Source of the DNA: CAXBOO01 sp963977425
Lineage (GTDB): Bacteria; Bacteroidota; Bacteroidia; Flavobacteriales_D; Luteibaculaceae
Assembly (NCBI GenBank): GCA_963977425.1
Contig: CAXBOO010000001.1
Span: 1 to 64,000 of the forward strand
Length of the DNA: 64,000 bases
Direction of reading: 5' to 3'
This document shows, in pieces, positions 37,901-47,700 of this stretch (position 1 is its first letter; every line of letters begins with the position of its first letter). The translations under genes and the position numbers were made by a program. The notes beneath the pieces were generated by a model that saw nothing but the letters and a program-made list of their open reading frames with translations, ran no database searches and was not told the origin of the DNA.

Positions 37901-38111
37901 TTACTCTAAGCCTTATTCTATCCGACGGGTCTACTATTTGCATAAAACTGCCTTGCTGAGTAGTGTCAGATAACTTTAGCGTCTGCACAGCCGAAGCGTT
38001 GCAGTAAAAAATGGACGCATCGCTATTCAACACAAAAACCAACAGGTCGCTGTTTTCTATAATCGATTCAAAAAATCGATTGTCTGTAGTTGTGTTAGCT
38101 TGTAATTCCAT
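34908..38111 (-). CDS. Soluble hybrid sensor kinase: PAS-PAS-PAS-GAF-HisKA-ATPase-REC-HPt
   Basis: A 1067-residue phosphorelay protein without membrane helices or signal peptide. Reading from the N-terminus: PAS about 10-120, PAS about 140-255, PAS/PAC about 265-385 (WEWNVQTGEV), GAF about 395-560, HisKA about 570-640 (NMSHEIRTPLNG), ATPase about 685-800 (DTGIGM, GTGLGM), receiver about 820-935 (VEDNEVNR, LMDIQMPIMDG) and HPt about 960-1050 (IAHKMKPS). It carries all modules of a phosphorelay except a DNA-binding output. No partner regulator is adjacent. The HPt could hand phosphate to a free receiver such as that at 8246, but this is speculation. Confidence 0.93.
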   Translation of the reverse strand: MELQANTTTDNRFFESIIENSDLLVFVLNSDASIFYCNASAVQTLKLSDTTQQGSFMQIVDPSDRIRLRVKLSKCFKNHKSETFQLRLKDDGKSYTEYQCNATINSESDGILRFNLQCRPLLTAPKKKSIVEENNELSLFQSLIDNSSDAVQVVRENGYLYYMNNEASERLDIDPNKLENIHVSDMEALFSEPGSWEKHVAHMKIVKSKTVEGKHINQSTKAIIPVEVNVKYVEISGEGFLIANARDISERKENERILKNEQQRFEYAVDGANLGTWEWNVQTGEVNVNDGWAGILGYTVEELHPLNIDVWLKHAHRKDLGKSLPILKEHFKGKKEYYEIEIRVLHKDGHWIWVLDKGKIVSWTENGDPQWMYGTLQDITKIKENELKLIRQQKALTALNEISVLGNMPFKSQLKSALQIGLDFLQVENANISAYRSTDNRVKILSHVSCSESKFRKGTTFNANESDSMAVLNTNKVLHIQNKLKSPFANLKLNEKFEFNQYIGCHIESHNNLFGAINFSSSQNRKRKFDAAEIEFVELLARWVGSAIERNTFVENLESAKKMAEAASIAKESFLTNMSHEIRTPLNGIMGMMRELEKEPLTDNQKRNLFRANEASGHLLSILNDILDIAKVEAGELELDRRYFNIRKTFSSINGMLMVQAKAKGIQLSTTVDKNVAKIVEGDEHRLRQILLNLAGNAIKFTEVGKVSIHCRVISTSGMGQHLSIKISDTGIGMEPEHLKNLFQKFNQADLSISRKFGGTGLGMVITKQLLDLMNGNIAVKSEKGVGTDIRVTINFTTAGVAYVEEEDVLEQVSIKDKRILLVEDNEVNRLVASFSLKRLEVEIVEAENGEQAIEILQKQKFDLILMDIQMPIMDGMKATQIIRNEMNLHTPIIALSANAFKSEIDACKSIGMNDYITKPYVEKEFVKKVIKQCTQSIMPDNKAENLNLKHKHYDLMQLEFMSKGNPKVMKNILDVFERNFKESAKVVEEAFAAKDLITVKQIAHKMKPSIDYIGTPELKENVRALESFNLERPRPAYYMRKLAKTLIDALSEKVESMKKETLGTVS

Positions 38112-38498
38112 AATTCAGAAATTTTTGAGTGCTTGAATGAAAAAAAAATCATTCTATACTCCGTACCTAATATCCTTATTATCAAACTCTTCTATTAATC
38201 TATTTTACCAATTGCATTGTATTTTCGACAACAGTTATACTTTTTACCCATAAGCGTAAAAATAGATTTTCACGAACCAGTAAAGGCTCTCATCCTATAG
38301 TAATAGCAAGCCATCGAGATAATATGTTATCTAAAACCTGATAGCCCTCTAACTGTCAGATTGCAAGTCTGTATCCAACTCTTACCCTTCAGATTAATGA
38401 AATATTCAACTATTGGACGAAAAAAAAAGACCTAAATCACTCTGAATACAACCACATACAATTGGAATATTAATTTTGGGGGCGATTACGTCAATTTT
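38112..38498. other. 387-bp intergenic region between the hybrid kinase and ileS
   Basis: No gene is seen. It holds a TTTTTAC / GTAAAAA hairpin (38241-38247, 38256-38262), a short palindrome AGATAA-TATG-TTATCT (38317-38332) and the ileS -7 box near the right end. These AT-rich repeats are short and may be chance. No T-box or riboswitch-like structure was recognised. Confidence 0.5.
38471..38478 (+). promoter_or_regulatory. ileS: -7 promoter element of the ileS operon
   Basis: TAATTTTG, an exact TAnnTTTG match, 20 bases before the ileS ATG at 38499. No -33 TTG at the normal spacing. Confidence 0.55.
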
Positions 38499-41400
38499 AT
38501 GTCTAAATACACCGAATATTCTGCCCTTAGTTTCACAGAGGTTGCTCAAAAAGCCCTAAAAAAATGGTCTAGCGAAAAAACCTTTGAAGAAAGCATCTCT
38601 TCACGTGAAGGCAAACCATCGTTTGTGTTTTACGAAGGACCACCTTCTGCAAACGGTTTGCCAGGTATACACCACGTTATGGGAAGAAGTATCAAAGATA
38701 TTTTTTGCCGATATAAAACCTTAAAAGGATTTAAAGTAGAGCGAAAAGCTGGGTGGGATACGCATGGCTTGCCCGTAGAATTGGGTGTTGAAAAAGCATT
38801 GGGCATAACCAAAGAAGACATTGGCAAAAGCATTTCGGTAGACGAATACAACGACGCTTGTAAAGAAGCCGTAATGAAGTACACCGACGTATGGGCTGAC
38901 CTTACTGACAAAATGGGGTACTGGGTAAATATGGACGATCCATACATTACTTACGACAACAAATACATAGAAAGTGTTTGGTACATTTTACAAAAACTTT
39001 ACAAAAAAGAGTTGTTGTACAAAGGGTATACCATACAACCCTATTCGCCTAAAGCTGGTACAGGACTTAGCTCGCATGAATTGAATCAACCAGGCTGTTA
39101 CCGCGACGTTAAAGACACCAGTGTAACGGCTCAGTTTAAGGCCAAAGACAGCTCGTTTTTTGGAATTGATGAAGATGTTTACTTCTTGGCGTGGACTACC
39201 ACTCCTTGGACTTTGCCTTCGAATACCGCATTAACTGTAGGCGAAAAGATTAATTATCTGTTGGTAGAAACCTTCAACCAATACACCTTCCAACGCAACT
39301 ACATAGTTTTAGCTGAAAATTTATTAGCAAAAAACTTTGGTAAAAAATACCACACTGCCGAATCGCTTGAAGATTATAAAGAAGGCGATAAAAGCATTCC
39401 TTACCGCATAGTAAAATCTTTCTTAGGTAAAGATTTAGTTGGTCAGCGATATGAGCAACTTATGCCATTGGCATTGCCTGCGCAAAGTCCGGAAGATGCA
39501 TTCAGAATAATTCCTGGTGACTTTGTAACTACTGAAGATGGTACAGGAATAGTGCACACGGCTCCTACTTTTGGTGCCGACGATTATATGGTAGCCCAAA
39601 AAGCTGGTGTACCACCAATGATGTTGAAAGACGAAAATGGTGAATTGGTTCCTTTGGTTGACTTGCAAGGAAAGTTTATTGACGGCCTTGGATTCTTGTC
39701 TGGTAAATTCGTTAAAAATGAATACTACAACGACGATGAAATTCCTGAAAAATCAGTCGATGTTGAAATTGCCATCCAACTAAAGGAAGAAAACAAAGCG
39801 TTCAAAGTTGAAAAATACGAACACAGTTACCCACATTGTTGGCGTACCGATAAACCCGTATTATACTATCCATTAGATTCTTGGTTTGTAAAAAGTACAG
39901 CTGCCAAAGACAAGTTGATAGAGTTGAACAAAACCATCAACTGGAAACCAGAAAGCACTGGTAGTGGGCGCTTTGGAAAATGGCTAGAAAATCTCAACGA
40001 CTGGAACTTATCCCGAAGCCGTTATTGGGGTATCCCTATTCCAATTTGGAGAAGCGAAGACAAAAAAGACGCCATCTGCATCGGTTCATTAGAAGAACTA
40101 AAAGCCGAAATTGAAAAATCAGTTGCAGCAGGTTTTATGTCGAAAAGCATACTTGAAAACTTCACTCCTAACGACTTTTCGAAAGAAAACTACTCTTTGT
40201 TTGATTTGCACAAACACGTGGTAGATGACATTATACTTTGCTCTGATAGTGGCCAAAAACTATTCCGCGAAAGCGATTTGATTGATGTCTGGTTCGATAG
40301 TGGATCCATGCCTTATGCTCAATGGCATTATCCTTTCGAGAACAAAGAAAAAGTAGATAACAACGAAGCTTTTCCGGCCGATTTTATTGCAGAAGGTGTT
40401 GACCAAACACGTGGATGGTTCTTTACTCTACACGCTATTGCCACCATGGCATTCGATTCTGTAGCTTACAAAAATGTATTGTCTAATGGATTGGTGCTCG
40501 ATAAAAACGGACAAAAAATGTCCAAACGCTTGGGCAATGCTGTAGATCCTTTCGAAGTACTCGGAAAATACGGCCCAGATGCTACCCGTTGGTACATGAT
40601 TGGTAACGCCAACCCATGGGAAAACCTAAAGTTTGATGTAACTGGAATAGAAGAAGTACAACGTAAATTTTTTAGAGCGTTGCACAACACATATTCTTTC
40701 TTCTCTCTATACGCCAACATCGATGGTTTTGCTTACAAAGAAGCTGATATAGCATTAGAAAAAAGACCAGAAATTGATCGTTGGGTACTTTCAAAATTAG
40801 AAAGTCTAACCGCCGAGGTTGATGGTTATTTTGATCAATACGAGCCGACTAAAGCCGTAAGAGCAATACAAGATTTTGTTGTAAACGATTTGTCTAACTG
40901 GTACGTGCGTTTATGTCGTAAACGTTTCTGGAGAGGCGATTATGTTGAAGACAAAATTGCTGCATACCAAACATTGTATACTTGTTTGCACCGCTTGGCT
41001 ATCATTTGTAGCCCTGTTGCACCATTTTACAGCGAGCAGTTATTCGAAGATTTAAACAAAGTTAGTGGCAAAGCAAGCGGATCGGTACATTTACAATACT
41101 GGCCAAAAGCCAATACAGAAACCATAAATGCCAATTTAGAAGATCAAATGGCGATGGCGCAAAGCGTATGTTCTGGTATATTGTCTATCCGTAAAAAAGA
41201 AAAATTACGCGTTCGTCAACCTTTGCAAAAAGCCTTAATTCCACTTACTTCTAAGCAAGCCATAGAAAACCTTCAAAAGGTAAGTGACTTGATAAAAACA
41301 GAAGTAAACATCAAGGAATTGGAAATAGCCGATGCCAACTCGGGGACATTCAAGAAATACGCAAAAGCAAATTTCAAAGCATTAGGACCACGTTTTGGTA

Positions 41401-41882
41401 AAAATGTAAAAGCAGCAGTAAACTTTATTACCGGATTGGGTAATGAAGACCTTAGTAAATTAGAAGCTGGCGAACAACTGGGTATAGACATCAACGGAGC
41501 AACGGAATATATTACCATAAGCGACGTTGAAATATTTACTGAAGATGTTCCAGGATGGCAAGTTACTAGTGAGAATGGTATCACTATAGCACTAGACATT
41601 ACACTTTCTGATGAGTTGATTCAAGAGGGCTATACCAGAGAAATGGTTAACCGAATTCAAAATATCAGAAAAGACAATGGGTACGATGTGACGGATAGAA
41701 TCATCATTAAGGTACAAGCCGATGATATGCTGACCAATGCCCTAAAAAACAATATGGAGTACCTTTGTGCGGAAACGTTGGCAGATGACCTACAATTTGT
41801 AGATTCGTTCGCAGATAACCAAAGTGCCGTTTTAGAACTAGATACAACTGTAAGTGTTAATATTCAATTAGAAAAAATTTAA
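38499..41882 (+). CDS. ileS: Isoleucyl-tRNA synthetase
   Basis: A 1127-residue class I aminoacyl-tRNA synthetase that charges tRNA-Ile with isoleucine. The ATP-binding signatures are HHVMG (HIGH-type, in GLPGIHHVMG) and KMSKR (KMSKS-type); the editing insert with TTPWTLPSN is present, as is the WFDSGSMP motif. It is longer than the roughly 940-residue E. coli type and lacks the C-terminal zinc cysteines, fitting the longer type-2 IleRS seen in Bacteroidota and eukaryotes. First gene of an ileS-dksA-lspA operon; the next gene is 2 bases away. Confidence 0.96.
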   Translation: MSKYTEYSALSFTEVAQKALKKWSSEKTFEESISSREGKPSFVFYEGPPSANGLPGIHHVMGRSIKDIFCRYKTLKGFKVERKAGWDTHGLPVELGVEKALGITKEDIGKSISVDEYNDACKEAVMKYTDVWADLTDKMGYWVNMDDPYITYDNKYIESVWYILQKLYKKELLYKGYTIQPYSPKAGTGLSSHELNQPGCYRDVKDTSVTAQFKAKDSSFFGIDEDVYFLAWTTTPWTLPSNTALTVGEKINYLLVETFNQYTFQRNYIVLAENLLAKNFGKKYHTAESLEDYKEGDKSIPYRIVKSFLGKDLVGQRYEQLMPLALPAQSPEDAFRIIPGDFVTTEDGTGIVHTAPTFGADDYMVAQKAGVPPMMLKDENGELVPLVDLQGKFIDGLGFLSGKFVKNEYYNDDEIPEKSVDVEIAIQLKEENKAFKVEKYEHSYPHCWRTDKPVLYYPLDSWFVKSTAAKDKLIELNKTINWKPESTGSGRFGKWLENLNDWNLSRSRYWGIPIPIWRSEDKKDAICIGSLEELKAEIEKSVAAGFMSKSILENFTPNDFSKENYSLFDLHKHVVDDIILCSDSGQKLFRESDLIDVWFDSGSMPYAQWHYPFENKEKVDNNEAFPADFIAEGVDQTRGWFFTLHAIATMAFDSVAYKNVLSNGLVLDKNGQKMSKRLGNAVDPFEVLGKYGPDATRWYMIGNANPWENLKFDVTGIEEVQRKFFRALHNTYSFFSLYANIDGFAYKEADIALEKRPEIDRWVLSKLESLTAEVDGYFDQYEPTKAVRAIQDFVVNDLSNWYVRLCRKRFWRGDYVEDKIAAYQTLYTCLHRLAIICSPVAPFYSEQLFEDLNKVSGKASGSVHLQYWPKANTETINANLEDQMAMAQSVCSGILSIRKKEKLRVRQPLQKALIPLTSKQAIENLQKVSDLIKTEVNIKELEIADANSGTFKKYAKANFKALGPRFGKNVKAAVNFITGLGNEDLSKLEAGEQLGIDINGATEYITISDVEIFTEDVPGWQVTSENGITIALDITLSDELIQEGYTREMVNRIQNIRKDNGYDVTDRIIIKVQADDMLTNALKNNMEYLCAETLADDLQFVDSFADNQSAVLELDTTVSVNIQLEKI

Positions 41883-41884
41883 TT

Positions 41885-42277
41885 ATGGCAGATTTCATTA
41901 GATATTCAGATCAAGACCTACAAGAGTTTAAAGAATTAATAAACAGCCGTTTAGAAGAAGCTAAATCCGATTTAGCACTTTTAAAAGAGTCGCTTTCACA
42001 CAACAATAATGGTACGGACGATACGTCGCCAACCCAGTTGAAAATGGAAGATGGTTCTGAAGCTAGAGGAAGGGAAGAAACTGCACAGTTGGCTTCTCGT
42101 CAAGAACGTTACATCATGAATTTAAAAGATGCCTTGGTTCGTATTGAAAACAAAACTTATGGCATTTGCCGTGCTACAGGTGTTTTGATCCGTAAAGAGC
42201 GTTTGAAATTGGTGCCTCATGCAACTTTAAGCATCGATGCTAAAAATGATCAGGACAGCAAAAAAATAAGGGCTTGA
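41885..42277 (+). CDS. TraR/DksA-family regulator lacking the zinc cysteines
   Basis: A 130-residue protein with the N-terminal coiled coil (about 10-88) and the C-terminal TYGICRATG...ERLKLVPHATLSIDA signature of the DksA/TraR zinc-finger fold. Only one of the usual four cysteines, C95, remains, so zinc cannot be bound in the normal way; this matches other Bacteroidota homologues. DksA-like proteins bind RNA polymerase through its secondary channel. The gene lies between ileS and lspA and its TGA overlaps the TTG start of lspA. Confidence 0.88.
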   Translation: MADFIRYSDQDLQEFKELINSRLEEAKSDLALLKESLSHNNNGTDDTSPTQLKMEDGSEARGREETAQLASRQERYIMNLKDALVRIENKTYGICRATGVLIRKERLKLVPHATLSIDAKNDQDSKKIRA

Positions 42278-42868
42278 AAAAAAGCTTACTCATAATATTT
42301 CTGGTTATCCTTATCGACCAGATTGTAAAGTTTTACATCAAACTGCACTTCGAATACGGAGAGTCAGTTGATGTATTTGGCGATTGGTTCAAACTCTACT
42401 TTGTAGAAAATCCGGGCATGGCTTTCGGATTGGAATTTGGTGGTGTTGTGGGCAAATATTTGCTCAGCATCTTCAGAATAGCATCTACTGTTATCATGTT
42501 CTTCATCTTGGCTCACTACCATCGCTCCAATGCGACTATGTGGGTTAAAGTTGGTATGTCGCTGGTAATAGGTGGTGCTATCGGAAACATAATAGACGGA
42601 ACATTCTACGGAATTATTTTTGACGAAAGTACCTATCAATACACAGCTACTTTTTTACCCGAAAATGGTGGTTATGCCCCTCTTTTACAAGGTCGTGTAG
42701 TGGATATGCTTTACTTTCCATTGATTGATACACAACTGCCAAGTTGGCTACCTATCTTCGGAGGAGAGAACTTTCAATTCTTCAAACCTATATTCAATAT
42801 TGCCGATACGGCAGTAAGTTTTGGAGTTGGGTTATTGATTCTTTTTAGAAAAGAAGCCTTTTCTAAAT
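42274..42868 (+). CDS. lspA: Lipoprotein signal peptidase
   Basis: A 198-residue inner-membrane aspartyl protease that cleaves the signal peptide of lipidated pre-lipoproteins. The two catalytic aspartates appear as D144 (GRVVDMLYFP) and D178 (NIADTAVSFG), with the NPGMAFGL loop near residues 46-53 and four membrane helices. A lengthened loop (about 108-140) precedes the first aspartate, as is common in Bacteroidota. The start is TTG, overlapping the TGA of the upstream gene (TTGA); no in-frame ATG is available before the essential first helix. Stop codon occupies 42868-42870. It would process the several lipoproteins in this window. Confidence 0.94.
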
Positions 42869-42900
42869 AGCCACTTAGAGGCTAAACCGAGGTTTTTTTT
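42868..42900 (+). terminator. Weak terminator candidate after lspA
   Basis: TAGCC / GGCTA hairpin with 7-base loop overlapping the lspA stop codon, then a T8 run at 42893-42900. The gap between stem and T run is longer than usual, so this is uncertain. Confidence 0.35.
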
Positions 42901-42937
42901 GTAACTAGCGAAACAATTACCCGTTACATTTTACTCT

Positions 42938-43738
42938 ATGATTTTCACTAATTCGGCAGGTCATAAAATTTTTTACTCTTACACCACTAATGCCGATAAA
43001 CCCACACTTTTGCTTTGCAATGGTATTGGTCAAAATAGCTCTTATTGGGCAGAGATTAAGTATCTATTCAAAGACGATTTTAGTTTTTTAGAGTTTGATT
43101 TCCCGAATCAAGGTCAATCTAGCCATACAAGAAAACCGCTTGCGACCAACGACTATGCGCAGGTTATAATAGATTTATGCGCTGAATTGAACATTGCTTC
43201 TTGTATCGGTATAGGCAATGCTTTTGGAGGTTTGGTTATAAAACTAGCCTACCAAATACATCCGAGCTTATTCAGCAAAATTGTTCTTATATCTTGTTTT
43301 GCTCAACGCAACAAACGCATGAGCCGCTATGCCGAAAACACAAAAAGTATTGTGGAAAGCATAGTTGAAGAACAAGATTTTTTAAAACTATTTGGGCAAG
43401 ATTGGTTGGACAAGAGTTTTATAGAAATGTTTGGGTCTGAATATTTGAATACCAGAAGCAATCAGAAAAAAAGCGAACGCTATTTCAAAGGCATCCTCTC
43501 TATGATGAACAGCCTTCAGGATAACGAAAGCAATTTAAGCAGCGAAGTAGAGAAAATTAAAATACCTGTATTGGTTGTGCAAGGTAATTTGGATCAAATT
43601 ATCCCACCGAGCAACGGTATAGAACTGACAGAAAAGTTAGCCAAAGGCCAATACGCCGAAATTAAAAACGGCAAGCACATACTTCAGGAAACTCACCCCG
43701 ATGAGTTGTCCGACCACTTAAAGCTTTTTTTAGCTTAG
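42938..43738 (+). CDS. Alpha/beta-hydrolase-fold protein without serine nucleophile
   Basis: A 266-residue protein with the alpha/beta-hydrolase layout: oxyanion-loop region CNGIGQNSSYW (about 27-37), nucleophile elbow GNAFGG (93-98), acid D219 (GNLDQIIPP) and H247 (NGKHILQ). In the elbow the G-x-S-x-G serine is replaced by alanine A95, read directly from GCT, while the acid and histidine remain. The usual hydrolytic mechanism would not work, so it is either a non-catalytic fold member or uses another mechanism. Own transcription unit is likely, between lspA and asd. Confidence 0.85.
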   Translation: MIFTNSAGHKIFYSYTTNADKPTLLLCNGIGQNSSYWAEIKYLFKDDFSFLEFDFPNQGQSSHTRKPLATNDYAQVIIDLCAELNIASCIGIGNAFGGLVIKLAYQIHPSLFSKIVLISCFAQRNKRMSRYAENTKSIVESIVEEQDFLKLFGQDWLDKSFIEMFGSEYLNTRSNQKKSERYFKGILSMMNSLQDNESNLSSEVEKIKIPVLVVQGNLDQIIPPSNGIELTEKLAKGQYAEIKNGKHILQETHPDELSDHLKLFLA

Positions 43739-43760
43739 AATATTCGAAGCCAGGCTGGTT

Positions 43761-44738
43761 TTAAACGCCAAATACTTTTTTAGCAATCTGAACAGCATTG
43801 GTCGCTGCGCCTTTTCTAATATTGTCGGCTACAATCCAAAGGTTTACGGTGTTCTTTTGGCTCTCATCTCTTCGTATTCTTCCTACAAACACATCGTTTT
43901 TACCACGGGCATACAAAGGCATTGGGTAGGTTTTAGTCAAAGGATTGTCTTGAACAGTAATTCCTGGAAAATCGGATAAAGCTGTTCGCAAAGCGTTGAT
44001 ATCGAAGTCGTTTTCAAACTCAATGTTTACAGCTTCACTATGTCCTCCTTCTACCGGCACACGCACAGCAGTTGCAGAAATACCAAATTCGGCACTAAGA
44101 ATTTTCTTTGGCTCGTGAACCAATTTCATTTCTTCTTTCGTATAGTCGTTTTCTAAAAATACATCGCAATGAGGCAAACAGTTTTTATCGATAGCATAAG
44201 GATAAACCATTTCTGTTTTGTTTCCCGAACGTTCAGCATTCATTTGCTCAACGGCTTTAACTCCAGTACCAGAAATACTTTGATATGTAGACACCAAAAC
44301 ACGTTTCAATACAAAGAGGTCGTGCAATGGTTTTAATGCCATTACAAGCTGTATAGTGCTGCAATTTGGGTTGGCTATGAGTTTGTCTTCTTTTGTGAGT
44401 TCATGCCCATTAACTTCTGGTACAATTAGCTTCACATCTGGATGCATACGCCATGCAGAAGAATTATCAATTACTACAGTACCTACCTCTGTAAATTTTG
44501 GGGCGTAGGCTAAAGAAAATTCGCCTCCAGCAGAAAACAAAGCCAAATCGGGCTTCAAGCTTATAGCTTGTTCTACACCAATAACAGAATATTTTTTATC
44601 TTGATATAAAACCTCTTTACCGATGGATTTAACACTTGCAACGGGATATAATTCTGTAATCGGGAAATTATATTCTGATAATACCTTCAACATTTCTTGG
44701 CCAACCATTCCGGTAGCTCCTACCACTGCAACTCTCAT
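43761..44738 (-). CDS. asd: Aspartate-semialdehyde dehydrogenase
   Basis: A 325-residue enzyme that reduces aspartyl phosphate to aspartate semialdehyde, giving precursors for lysine, diaminopimelate, threonine and methionine. Nucleotide-binding GATGMVGQ at the N-terminus, catalytic cysteine in NPNCST (about residue 128), and the active-site histidine region VEGGHSEA are visible. The length is normal. It is divergent from the next gene with only 6 bases between the two start codons. Confidence 0.95.
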   Translation of the reverse strand: MRVAVVGATGMVGQEMLKVLSEYNFPITELYPVASVKSIGKEVLYQDKKYSVIGVEQAISLKPDLALFSAGGEFSLAYAPKFTEVGTVVIDNSSAWRMHPDVKLIVPEVNGHELTKEDKLIANPNCSTIQLVMALKPLHDLFVLKRVLVSTYQSISGTGVKAVEQMNAERSGNKTEMVYPYAIDKNCLPHCDVFLENDYTKEEMKLVHEPKKILSAEFGISATAVRVPVEGGHSEAVNIEFENDFDINALRTALSDFPGITVQDNPLTKTYPMPLYARGKNDVFVGRIRRDESQKNTVNLWIVADNIRKGAATNAVQIAKKVFGV

Positions 44739-44744
44739 CGTCTT

Positions 44745-47700
44745 ATGTATAAACTGTTTCTAATTCTATTTTGTACCATTCCTTGTTTTGTGTGGGCTCA
44801 ATTTTCCGACAATTTTAACGACGGAAATATCAGCTCAAATCCAAGGTGGCAAGGCGAAGTTAGCGAATTTATAGTGGATGAAAATGGCCGCCTACAACTT
44901 ACTTCTGAAGCTATTTCTGGCAGCAAAATGTTGTATACATCTTCTCCAATCGGCGATTCTGCCCGCTGGGATTTAGATGTTTTCATGGATTTCAATACAT
45001 CCTCGGCTAATTACTGTCGCCTTTATTTGGCTGCTGAAGACACCGTTTTAGATACTACGAATTGTTTTTTTGCCCAACTCGGTGGCTCTAGTGACAACAT
45101 TCAACTTTGGATACGAAACAATGGACAAGAAACACTGATACTAGAAAGTGAAAGCGGATTATTTGACAACGACAGTACGGCTATGCATTTATCCATTCAT
45201 TATTCCAACAACAAACTATCAATAGATACTGGGTTTAGTGCATTGCAAACAATAATATGCACTTCAGTCAATTTACCTACTTACAATTACCGCTACTTTG
45301 CACTGCAACCTGTTTTCACCTCCACAAGATCTACAAAGTTTTGGTTCGATAACATACATGTTGTAGGCAAAACAGAAACTGTTGCACCCAGAGTAATTGC
45401 CCAAAAATGCATCGGTCCGAATGCCCTTGAAATAACATTTACTGAAACCATAAGTGCCTCATCTTTATTGGTACAAAATTTTATAGTCGATGATACACTA
45501 ACTCCATCGAGTGTTGCATCAACCAATCGTTCGGTAGTTTTGACATTTCCTACCAATCTTCCACAAAAAAAATATTTGTCCATTGTTATTCAAAACTTGA
45601 CCGACGAATTTTCTAACATTCTTACAGACACATTGGTTTACACCTTTTGTGGTACAATTGATCTAGCCGAATTTGGTGATGTTCTAATCAATGAAATAAT
45701 GATAGACCCATCGCCAAACGACAATTTACCGGAAGAAGAATTTTTAGAACTCTACAACAACTCCGAAAAAGCGGTTTCACTTTCATCTTTAAACCTTTTC
45801 AACAATCATAATCAATACCACTTTTTAACCGATACTATTTTACTCCCCCAGCAATACTATACCATTTGCGCAAGCGAAAACGTGTATGCCTTTACAAGTA
45901 TTGGTATCTCTAACGTTATTGGAGCGGTAGATTTTCCATCATTGAACAATACGGCCGACAGTCTTAGCCTAGTATCTAATGGACTCACAATTGACATCGT
46001 CAACTATAATACTGAATGGCACAACACACCAAAAACCAATGGCGGTTACAGTTTAGAAAGGATAGACCCAACCTCTGTTTGCAACGATCCATTCAACTTC
46101 ACGTATTCTATAGCGAACACTCAAGGAACGCCCAGTCAAAAAAATAGTGTTTACACCGTTTATGATGGCGAATATCATATCGTCACAATGGAAGCACTCC
46201 CAAATAAATCCCTTGTGCTGAATACAAGTTCTGCCCTTAGCCTCATGGATTTTGAAAACACCACTTTGAAATTGAATAACGAAGAAAATATTGGCATTGT
46301 TCAAAGTCATAATTCAGCAAATACCTATACCATATATTTTAATTCATGGCCCAATCCAGGCACCGTTGTTGAGGCGCATTTTCAATCTTTGATTTCTTGT
46401 CGAGGCACAACATTAGATACCGTTATAACCGTAACAATACCTACTCCCAGTTCAGGAAATGAACTTCATATTACTGAACTAATGATAGACCCAAGTCCTC
46501 CCGTAGGTTTGCCTAATGCAGAATATTTGGAGATCTACAACAGCGCTAATTATGCGGTCTACTTATCTGATTTTGAACTAATCGACAAGAGCAAAACATA
46601 CCATCTTCCTCCATTTAAAATTCCACCTAAGGAATATGCCTTATTGATTTCAGATAGCGATTCTGAACTTTTTAATGATTTCAATTGCATGCTACTTCAG
46701 AATTTTCCATCACTTCTCAATTCAGAATATAGCATTGGAATTAAACACATTAACAGCGGCATAATTGATGAAATACATTACACTTCAGAATATTACAAAG
46801 ACATTACTAAATCTGATGGTGGCTATTCATTAGAAAACATTAATCCTGTTGAAAATTGTTTAGGAAAACTAAATTTTTCTGCAAGTAACGATCCTAAAGG
46901 AGGCACTCCGGGCAAACAAAATAGCATTCATCAAACCAGTTCTATTTCAACGCCATTGTTTGTTGAAAAAACGTCAATGAATAATGAGCATTTAAGCATC
47001 GTTTTCGACAGAAACATAAATCCTTCAGTCAATTTTGATTTCAACTCATTGACCTTCACTCCTAGTGTTCCGTATACTGTAAACTACTTCAATCGCGACA
47101 GTTTGATTGTAAACGTATTCTTAGATAATGGAGTCTTCGAATATCAATTGCACATGAAGGATATTGAAGATTGTTTGCAAAATACACTGGACACAACTTT
47201 GACATTGTATTTCGGAAAAGAACCATCAAAGGGAGATTTAATATTTACCGAAATCATGGCTGACCCTACACCAAATAACGAATTGCCAGAGGTTGAATAT
47301 TTAGAACTATACAATACAACTGCATTTCCTTTGAGATTAAACAACATTGCTTTAAACAGCATAGCTCTCAATTTGGATTATGTTTTGCCCGCCAACGCAT
47401 ATGCTTTGATTTCTAGTGATGGTAGAAGTTTTGGGCTACACAACTCCTTAACGATCAATGCATTGAGCCATACATTTTTGACCAATAGCGGCAAACATCT
47501 TGCGTTGTACAACACCAAAAACAACGAAGCCATCACTGAGTTAAACTATTCAACTACCTGGCACTCGAATGATTTTGCATTGGATGGAGGTATAAGTTTA
47601 GAATTGAACGACCTCAATTTAAAATGCTACAATAGCCCTTTGTTTTGGAGCAGCAGTACACATCCACATGGCGGCACACCAGGTAAAGAAAACAGCATTT

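Noticed and set aside
38112..38498. T-box or other leader upstream of ileS
   Set aside because: No T-box sequence or specifier stem was found, and T-boxes are not expected in Bacteroidota.
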